Source of the DNA: JAUXLW01 sp964195005
GTDB lineage: Bacteria; Actinomycetota; Acidimicrobiia; Spongiisociales; SHLN01
Direction of reading: 5' to 3'
Assembly: GCA_964195005.1 (NCBI GenBank)
Contig: CAXMOO010000057.1
Location: 1 to 7,261, forward strand
DNA: 7,261 nucleotides
How positions within the stretch are numbered: position 1 is the stretch's first letter; each line of letters starts with the position of its first letter. Shown in pieces: positions 1 through 5,207 of the stretch. Below the pieces are notes generated by a model. That model worked only from the letters and a program-made list of their open reading frames with translations. It ran no database searches and had not been told where the DNA came from. The translations under genes were made by a program, and so were the position numbers.

Positions 1-39
1 GGCCGACCGCGGTCGGAAACTCCATCAGCAACGGCGACG
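1..39 (+). other. Open frame upstream of the GT2 gene, possibly its N-terminal codons
   Basis: The codons in frame with the glycosyltransferase read GRPRSETPSATAT without a stop. They contain no ATG, GTG or TTG and no ribosome binding site. They could be N-terminal residues of the gene or its untranslated leader. Confidence 0.4.
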
Positions 40-2754
40 GTGGCCACCCTGGTCATCGTGCACGCCGGTCCCTCCTTGCCGGACGCGTTAGAGGCCGTCG
101 GGCGACAAGTGTACGAGCCGGAGTCGGTTGTCGTTGTTGGAGGAGGGTCTCGCGCCCGGGACATGAGTGGCAGCCACGGGTGGGTTGAAACACTCGCAGA
201 GGCTCTGGCCGATCTTGACCACGCGGTGACCCATGTGTGGTTGTTGCACGATGACAGCATTCCGCGGCCCGACGCCCTCGAGGCGCTTGTGCGTGAATCT
301 GTCAGGTCGGAGTCAGGAGTCGTCGGGTCGAAGATTCTACGGGCCGGACATCACGGCGTCCTGGAGTCGGTCGGCCTCGCCACCGACGTCTTCGAGGTGC
401 CGGTCACCGGACTGGACTCTGGCGAGCTCGATCAGGAGCAATATGACGTTTTGCGGGACGTCGCTTTCGTCTCCGGAAGTTCCATCCTGATCGGGCGCGG
501 GTTGTTAGAGCAGCTCGGAGGAACGGATCCTCGTCTGGAGCATTCCAGTGCTGCCCTCGACCTCTGCCAGCGGGCTCGGCTCGGCGGCTCCAGGGTGATT
601 GTGGCTCCCTCGGCCGAGGTGCTACACGACGGCACCTGCACCACCGGGGTCCCCAGATGGCGGAGTGAGGCCGGACGCCTGCGGATGATGCTGAAGTCGT
701 ACAGCTGGATGAGCCTTGCCTGGGTGGTGCCGCTCAATTTCGTTCTCGGTTTGCTCGAAGCGCTGGTGGCACCCCTGGTCGGCCGTTGGCGATTGTGGGT
801 GTTCATCAGATCGTGGGCTTGGAACCTGGTCCGATTGCCCGAGACGCTGCGCCTCCGCAGGCAGGTGAAGAGGGCGGTCGGGGACGAAGAGCTGTTTCGT
901 TACCAGGTGCGAGGCTCGGTCCGGGTCAGCTCATTCTTCCAAGCCATCGGCGCCCGCTTTCTGACCCTGTCGACCTCTCGCAGGTTGCGAACAGTCGGCC
1001 ACCTGGTCGAGGCCGGCCAGGAGACGGTGCGACGTCCCGTAGTGGCAGCTTTGCTCGGAGGCGTTGGATTTGCCTTGTTCCTTTCGCGCCAGTTCTGGTC
1101 GGACGGGGTGGCTGCCGTTGGGTATGCGTTGCCGCTACCGGCATCGGCCGGGGCCACTTTGCGCTCATTCGCTGGCGGGTGGAACCCGGCCGACCTCGGG
1201 AGCCCGGCCCCGCTGCGACCGCTGCTTGGCCTCATGGCTCTTGTCCAGAGTGCCCTCCTCGGCAAAGCGAGTTTGGCAATGACGGTGGTGATGGTGGTGG
1301 CGCTCGTGGCCGGAGTCGTTGGCACCGCCCGGTTGCTCGGCCCATTCGGAGTGCGTCCCTTGGCCCGCTATGCCGCCGGGGTGCTGCTGGTTGCAGGCCC
1401 GGGAGCTCGGGCGTTGGCCGGGGATGGAATGTGGCACGGACTGGTTGCCATGTCCGTCCTCCCGTGGATTCTCGCCACGTGCCTGCATCGCAGGGGCACG
1501 ATGGCCGCAGTGGCCACAGCCGGTCTTCTAACCGCATTAGCCGCCGTATTTCTACCCCTGATGCTGCTGGTTCCCACAGTGCTTCTCGGCCTCTGGGCCC
1601 TCATCGCCGGGGGCAAGAGTGGAGTGGGTGTCGGAAGAGCTGCCCTGGCGGGCCTGGTCGCGGTCCCGGCATTGTTGCCGTGGGTCGGAGCTCTGGACGA
1701 TGTTCGGTTCTTCGTTGAATCTGGGCCGGACGCTTTCTGGTCTCCCTCGCCCTGGGTCTTGGCGCTGGTGGCTGTGGCCTTTGTTACCGCCACAATGGCC
1801 GGCTCCCGTTTGCTGGCAGGGTTGGCCGGCTGGGGCGCGATCTCGATTGTGGCTGGAGCCGTCCTGGCCCGAAGCGGCAGTTTCGGATGGGGGAGCGATC
1901 CGGGAGCAACCGGGCTGGCTGTAGTCGGACTGGGGGTAGCCATGCTGGCCGGCGCTGCCCTGGAGCTGGGGGCAGAAGCATTTGCCTCCCTGGGCTGGCG
2001 CCGATATTCATCGCTGATAGCTTCAATGGCGGCCTCGGTGCTTCTGTTGGGGACAATAACGCTGGCAATTCCAGGCCGGGCCGGGTTCGCCGCCGCCGGA
2101 TTCGATGAGGCAATCAGCTTCGCGGCTGAGGACCAGCCGGGTCGCATTCTCATCGTTGGCGACGAAGCGGAGATACCGGGCGGCGGGCGGCCGATCGCCG
2201 GCGCCGTCAGCTACCGGGTCTTCTCGACCCCGCAGCCTCGATTGTGGGAAGCCTGGCCCTCACCGGCTCGGGCCGGTGACAAGGCGCTGGCCGACGTGCT
2301 GGCAGCAGCATTGGATGGGAGCACATTTCGGCTTGGAACCGAGTTGGGGCCGTTTGGTGTCCGTTGGATCCTGGCTACAGAGGCCGGTCCGGTTTCGGAG
2401 GCGCTGGACGGACAACTCGACCTGTTTCCCCTCGGTCTGGCCGACGTCAAGGCCTACGAAGTGGAGGTTGACTCCCAACGAGCCGTCGACACGATCGGTG
2501 GGGTCTGGACCTGGGAAGGCCCTGACTACGTGGGCCCGGCAGGCCCTCGTTCGGTGGGCATCGCCGAAAACGGCGATACCCGTTGGGGTGACAGCTCGCA
2601 GGCAGCAGGTTGGGCCAACCTCGTTACCACCGATTCGGGGCGGATTCGTTTCGGCCCGATCGGGTCGCTGCAGGCTGCGGCCTGGGTTGCTCTTGGCTGG
2701 TCTGTCCTGTTGATCGTTGGGGCCGTGCTCGGGCGGATGGGGAGCAAATCATGA
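40..2754 (+). CDS. Large GT2 glycosyltransferase fused to a GT-C-like polytopic membrane module (5' end possibly incomplete)
   Basis: Predicted envelope glycosyltransferase of 904 residues from the GTG at 40. Residues 1-200 look like a GT2 domain: a first beta strand (TLVIVHAG), the acidic LLHDDS..P motif with H70-D71-D72, a VSGSSILIGR segment near 144-153, and ALDLCQRAR near 172-180. From about 223 to 676 there are some dozen hydrophobic segments. One loop (352-393) has a W-N-P...GSPAPLRP pattern like that of arabinofuranosyltransferase-type GT-C proteins. Residues ~683-870 form a soluble domain with PGRI (700-703) and FGVRW (772-776), and a last membrane segment spans ~877-900. The donor and acceptor are unknown. 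GTG 40 is the only start codon in frame within the window, has no Shine-Dalgarno upstream, and the frame stays open to base 1, so the real start may lie earlier. The stop overlaps the next gene. The GT2 call is firm; the GT-C-like half is inference. Confidence 0.85.
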   Translation: MATLVIVHAGPSLPDALEAVGRQVYEPESVVVVGGGSRARDMSGSHGWVETLAEALADLDHAVTHVWLLHDDSIPRPDALEALVRESVRSESGVVGSKILRAGHHGVLESVGLATDVFEVPVTGLDSGELDQEQYDVLRDVAFVSGSSILIGRGLLEQLGGTDPRLEHSSAALDLCQRARLGGSRVIVAPSAEVLHDGTCTTGVPRWRSEAGRLRMMLKSYSWMSLAWVVPLNFVLGLLEALVAPLVGRWRLWVFIRSWAWNLVRLPETLRLRRQVKRAVGDEELFRYQVRGSVRVSSFFQAIGARFLTLSTSRRLRTVGHLVEAGQETVRRPVVAALLGGVGFALFLSRQFWSDGVAAVGYALPLPASAGATLRSFAGGWNPADLGSPAPLRPLLGLMALVQSALLGKASLAMTVVMVVALVAGVVGTARLLGPFGVRPLARYAAGVLLVAGPGARALAGDGMWHGLVAMSVLPWILATCLHRRGTMAAVATAGLLTALAAVFLPLMLLVPTVLLGLWALIAGGKSGVGVGRAALAGLVAVPALLPWVGALDDVRFFVESGPDAFWSPSPWVLALVAVAFVTATMAGSRLLAGLAGWGAISIVAGAVLARSGSFGWGSDPGATGLAVVGLGVAMLAGAALELGAEAFASLGWRRYSSLIASMAASVLLLGTITLAIPGRAGFAAAGFDEAISFAAEDQPGRILIVGDEAEIPGGGRPIAGAVSYRVFSTPQPRLWEAWPSPARAGDKALADVLAAALDGSTFRLGTELGPFGVRWILATEAGPVSEALDGQLDLFPLGLADVKAYEVEVDSQRAVDTIGGVWTWEGPDYVGPAGPRSVGIAENGDTRWGDSSQAAGWANLVTTDSGRIRFGPIGSLQAAAWVALGWSVLLIVGAVLGRMGSKS
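2739..2744 (+). promoter_or_regulatory. Ribosome binding site for the DUF5719-type gene
   Basis: GGGGAG lies six bases before the ATG at 2751, inside the last codons of the glycosyltransferase gene. It decides this start over a TTG at 2610 in the same frame, which would add 47 residues overlapping the upstream gene and bury the signal-like N terminus. Confidence 0.7.
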
Positions 2755-4046
2755 GACGTTTCATACTGGTGGCCGTCGTAACGGCGGGAGCCTTAGCTGT
2801 CTGGGCGTTTCCGGCTCCGGATGTTGAGTCGGGTGCTGGTACCGAGCTTCCCGACCCCCGGCCATTGTCATCACGCTCGAACGTTTGGTACTGCTCAGGA
2901 TCCGATGCCGAGACCGACCCGGTCCTGGGAGCGGCTTTGCCGACGGCCGGTCGGGCGGAATTCTCGCTTCCGGCGGATGGCGAATTCCTCGACGTATTCG
3001 AGGAACGGCTGACCGACCCCGGGGTCGCCGAGGTCGATGTCGGGGATGGGCTCAGGTTCCATCCTGGTCCGGCACTAATAGAAGTCTCGTCGAGCCCGTC
3101 CGGGGCGGCGGTAGTGCTCAGTGGCCCCAGCCAGCTGGCAGGCGACTCTTGTCAGACCGCCGCCAAAGAGTGGTTCCTCAACGCGGGTACTCAGGGGCCC
3201 GTGGAGACGTTGACTTTACGTCTGTACAACCCGCTCCTCGAGCCTGCCAGAGTCTCGCTGCAGCTCATGTCGGAGTTCGGCTTTGAGCCCCTGTTGGACG
3301 ATGCCCGGGTCCTGGTGGGGCCTCGCGACTGGGAAGACTTCGACTTCGGGCCCCTGCTTGGCGAGCGGGAGAGGGTGGCTATCAAAGTGAGCGCCGTCGA
3401 AGGGGTTGTCATACCGTCATTTTCCAGCGTAGGACCGGAAGGTCTGGCGGTTTGGCCCGGGGAAGGCCTCTCTCCGAATTGGGAGTTTCCGGTTGCGCAG
3501 GCTGAGGCTACGTCCGGGATTATCTCTCTGTGGAATCCCGGCGTCGTTGACGCCACCGCCTCCGTGTCCATCATCGGGACCGCCGGTGTTGTGGGAAACA
3601 TCACGGTCACAGTTGGGGCGCAGCGTGAGGAGCGGATCGATCTGTCGACGGTGAGCGACGCCGAGGTCGGGGCCGTTGTCACCAGTGACATCCCCCTCGC
3701 CGCAGCCGTCTTCGTAAAGGGGCCCGGCGGTCGGGCAGGTTCGACGGCCGTGCCCCGTCCGGTTGAGCGGTGGCTGGTGCCGGCTAACAATCTGGTAGGC
3801 GGACTTGACTATCGAGTCATTGTGTTGAACAGCAGCGGGGATGATGTCGAACTTCTCTCCCGGCCTATCGGTAGCGAGACCGCTAATCGAGTTGTATTGC
3901 CCCCGGGGACCATCCGCCGGCTGGCAATCGCCGGTAAGGGCGCCGAACTCACGGCTTCGAGCCCCGTGACCGTGGCGTGGATCGTGGTGGGATCCAGCGA
4001 CCTGGGAATCGGGTTGGCGAATCCGGTGGTGGAGGTGGTTCCGTGA
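2751..4046 (+). CDS. DUF5719-type exported protein
   Basis: A 431-residue protein starting in an ATGA overlap with the upstream glycosyltransferase. Residues 1-20 (MRR then a hydrophobic run to AF) are a signal peptide or N-terminal anchor, so the rest should be extracytoplasmic. The body is rich in beta strands and has features I associate with the actinobacterial family DUF5719: a WYC motif (C48), a second cysteine at 134 shortly before WFLNAGT (141-147), then L.L.NP (LRLYNPL, 156-162), which starts repeated immunoglobulin-like strand patterns. A related pattern recurs at IISLWNPG and YRVIVLNSSG, suggesting two or three similar beta domains. C48 and C134 are the only cysteines and could form a disulfide. 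The family's biochemical role is unknown. Pairing with a large GT2 transferase upstream suggests an accessory role in envelope glycan assembly. The family call rests on motif recall, not a search. Confidence 0.8.
   Translation: MRRFILVAVVTAGALAVWAFPAPDVESGAGTELPDPRPLSSRSNVWYCSGSDAETDPVLGAALPTAGRAEFSLPADGEFLDVFEERLTDPGVAEVDVGDGLRFHPGPALIEVSSSPSGAAVVLSGPSQLAGDSCQTAAKEWFLNAGTQGPVETLTLRLYNPLLEPARVSLQLMSEFGFEPLLDDARVLVGPRDWEDFDFGPLLGERERVAIKVSAVEGVVIPSFSSVGPEGLAVWPGEGLSPNWEFPVAQAEATSGIISLWNPGVVDATASVSIIGTAGVVGNITVTVGAQREERIDLSTVSDAEVGAVVTSDIPLAAAVFVKGPGGRAGSTAVPRPVERWLVPANNLVGGLDYRVIVLNSSGDDVELLSRPIGSETANRVVLPPGTIRRLAIAGKGAELTASSPVTVAWIVVGSSDLGIGLANPVVEVVP
4031..4036 (+). promoter_or_regulatory. 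Ribosome binding site for the thioredoxin-fold gene
   Basis: GGAGGT, a near-perfect Shine-Dalgarno, sits six bases before the GTG at 4043 and within the end of the DUF5719-type gene. It fixes the start at 4043 rather than at the ATG at 3977, whose extra residues (Gly/Arg-rich) are a frame-shifted reading of the upstream gene. Confidence 0.75.
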
Positions 4047-4420
4047 GTGACGAAGGCGTGCGGGTTGCTGTCGTTGTCACTCTGACGGTGGTGGCCCTCC
4101 TGGTGGCCTGGTTGGCGCGGTTCTTGCACAGTCGGCGTCAAACCCGTCTTGACGTATCTGGGCTGATTTCGGGACCGGGGGTGGTGGTTTTCACCAAAGA
4201 CGACTGCCCCAACTGTGCCGCCGTTCTCGAGCTTTTGGATGGGGATCCGGTCACGGTGAGGCAGGTTCGAGCTGAGGCCGAGCCGGAAGTTTTCGAGAAG
4301 TTGGCGATCGAAGGAGTCCCTATCACTGTGGTTGTGGCGGGGGCAGGCCGGCGTGTGGCTCAGTTCGCGGGACTGCCCAGGGCTGCTTCTCTGCGCCGGG
4401 CCTTGCGTCGCGTCGGTTAA
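4043..4420 (+). CDS. Membrane-tethered thioredoxin/glutaredoxin-fold protein
   Basis: A 125-residue protein. Residues ~6-28 are one transmembrane helix. A basic stretch follows (R26, H29, R31, R32, R35), then a small thioredoxin-like domain: strand VVVF (47-50), TKDDCPNC with active-site C55 and C58 at the start of a helix, and GVPIT with the likely cis-proline P93. This fits a thiol-disulfide oxidoreductase, although the domain is short (~85 residues) and so nearer glutaredoxin in size. The positive-inside rule would place the redox domain in the cytoplasm, unlike the usual extracytoplasmic tethered thioredoxins. GTG 4043 overlaps the previous stop (GTGA) and has a strong ribosome binding site, implying translational coupling to the DUF5719-type gene. 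The substrate is unknown; the neighbour's two cysteines are a candidate only if the topology is the reverse of that predicted. Confidence 0.8.
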   Translation: MSDEGVRVAVVVTLTVVALLVAWLARFLHSRRQTRLDVSGLISGPGVVVFTKDDCPNCAAVLELLDGDPVTVRQVRAEAEPEVFEKLAIEGVPITVVVAGAGRRVAQFAGLPRAASLRRALRRVG

Positions 4421-4459
4421 ATACCTTCCGCGAGGGGGGCGGGGCTTTAAGTTCCTGAG
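4421..4459 (+). other. Longest intergenic gap, with a weak G/C hairpin
   Basis: The 39-base gap before the DUF3499-type gene contains CCTTCC (4424-4429), a GCGA loop, and a G6 run (4434-4439), which could form a six-pair stem with two G-T pairs. No T-run follows, so an intrinsic terminator is not supported. No convincing promoter boxes are seen. Confidence 0.3.
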
Positions 4460-4708
4460 ATGTTTATCACATTATGCAGATCTTGCGGGACGCCGGCGGC
4501 TGCCGTGTTGAGCTTTTCCTATGACGACCGCCAGGTTTGGCTGGACGATTTGTCGTCCCCAGATGAAGAGGGCCCTGCCATCGCACTGTGCACTGCCCAT
4601 TCGGATTCCAGGACCGTGCCCGTGGGGTGGGAGCTCACCGACCGTCGCCGAGTCAACGACCGGCACCTGTTCATTCCGGTCGGCGCGTCGAACACCGACG
4701 TCGCCTAG
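4460..4708 (+). CDS. DUF3499-type small protein with a CxxC...CxxH putative metal site
   Basis: An 82-residue cytosolic protein resembling the actinobacterial family DUF3499 (the family of M. tuberculosis Rv3258c, from memory). Visible features are an N-terminal LCRSCGTPAAAVLSFSYDDR segment with C6 and C9, a central acidic stretch, then ALCTAHSDSRTVPVGWEL with C44 and H47 ahead of the typical GWE motif. The four residues C6, C9, C44 and H47 could hold one zinc ion. The family's function is not established. The start is the ATG at 4460 because an in-frame TAA at 4448 blocks anything earlier; no good ribosome binding site is seen. It is 39 bases after the thioredoxin-fold gene, the widest gap in the run. 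In mycobacteria the family sits near phosphomannomutase and envelope sugar genes, which agrees with the neighbourhood here. Confidence 0.8.
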   Translation: MFITLCRSCGTPAAAVLSFSYDDRQVWLDDLSSPDEEGPAIALCTAHSDSRTVPVGWELTDRRRVNDRHLFIPVGASNTDVA

Positions 4709-5013
4709 TGCCCCTTGATCCCGATCTGGTGGATGCGATTCGGGATCTCGATGAGCCTGAGTTGCGCCGGCTGTTGATGCTCGCCCGGGCCCGGCTCGAG
4801 AGACACGGCGTCCCCATCCTCAGCGTGGAGCCCAAGGTGCGTTTTCGCCAACAGAGCGTTAGGTGCGGAAAAGACAACTGCACCCGGTGCCCGCACGGGC
4901 CCTACTGGTACGCCTACTGGAATGAAAACGGTCAAAGGCGCTCCAGTTATCTCGGCAAGCTCGATGATGACGGGCAGGACACGGTGTCCGGTGCAAGTCC
5001 CGGCTCCGGGTAA
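4708..5013 (+). CDS. Small Cys-containing protein with RCGK-x2-C-x2-CPHGPYWYAYW signature (DUF6788-like)
   Basis: A 101-residue protein starting at a GTG that shares one base with the preceding stop (TAGTG). Residues 1-35 are a charged, likely helical region. Then comes a compact core: KVRFRQQSVRCGK (43-55), C53-x4-C58-x2-C61-P-H63, GPYWYAYW (64-71), and a basic RRSSYLGK (77-84). This signature recurs in short uncharacterised bacterial proteins, often phage- or transposon-linked, some annotated as DUF6788; I am not certain of that accession. The Cys/His cluster and aromatic-basic end suggest a metal-binding, possibly nucleic-acid-binding module, which is inference. The final 17 residues look like a nonconserved tail. 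No Shine-Dalgarno is evident, so translation is probably coupled to DUF3499. A later in-frame GTG at 4729 is a weaker alternative start. Confidence 0.72.
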   Translation: MPLDPDLVDAIRDLDEPELRRLLMLARARLERHGVPILSVEPKVRFRQQSVRCGKDNCTRCPHGPYWYAYWNENGQRRSSYLGKLDDDGQDTVSGASPGSG

Positions 5014-5024
5014 GCTTCCCGGCC

Positions 5025-5207
5025 ATGAGCGAACAGGGCTGCCCCGAATGCGGCGCCGCAGATTTCATCCGAATCGATCTGACACTGGCGGATGACACCG
5101 AGGTGACCTTCTGTTCGTGTCATCGTTGTGAGAACCGATGGTGGGACAAGGGAGGCAAGGCTCTCCCGCTCGACGCGGTACTTAAGTTGGCTCGCAAGTC
5201 GAAGTGA
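5025..5207 (+). CDS. 60-residue TFIIS-like zinc-ribbon protein
   Basis: A complete tiny protein. Residues 6-9 are CPEC, followed by a beta hairpin (FIRIDLTLADDTEVTFC) and then C32-H-R-C35-E-N-R-W-W. Two C-x2-C knuckles spaced by about 22 residues, with an aromatic just after the second, match the zinc-ribbon layout of TFIIS/RPB9-type C-terminal domains; C30 is an extra cysteine. A short basic tail (KLARKSK) ends the protein. It may bind nucleic acid or RNA polymerase, but bacterial stand-alone ribbons of this size are mostly uncharacterised. It begins 11 bases after the previous stop with no clear ribosome binding site, and its stop overlaps the next gene's GTG (GTGA). The strongly coding amino-acid pattern makes a chance frame unlikely. 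Confidence 0.78.
   Translation: MSEQGCPECGAADFIRIDLTLADDTEVTFCSCHRCENRWWDKGGKALPLDAVLKLARKSK

Noticed and set aside
786..1718. Plus-strand open frame of 310 codons
   Set aside because: It is an Arg/Gly-rich, low-complexity translation in a shifted frame of the GT2 gene, with no recognisable motifs.
1368..2153. Minus-strand open frame of 261 codons
   Set aside because: It is Ala/Pro/Arg/Thr-rich with no domain pattern and is antisense to the clearly coding membrane half of the GT2 gene; long antisense frames are expected in GC-rich DNA.
3191..3790. Minus-strand open frame of 199 codons
   Set aside because: It lies opposite the DUF5719-type gene, which has a signal peptide and family motifs; the antisense product has a Ser/Thr/Arg/Pro composition typical of shadows.
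4424..4439. Hairpin after the thioredoxin-fold gene considered as an intrinsic terminator
   Set aside because: The stem is short with G-T pairs and is not followed by a T-run.
4988..5003. CCGG-TGCAAGTC-CCGG element resembling a tRNA T-arm or group II intron fragment
   Set aside because: No acceptor stem, D-arm or anticodon arm surrounds it, and it falls inside the coding end of the 101-residue gene; a chance palindrome in GC-rich DNA is more likely.
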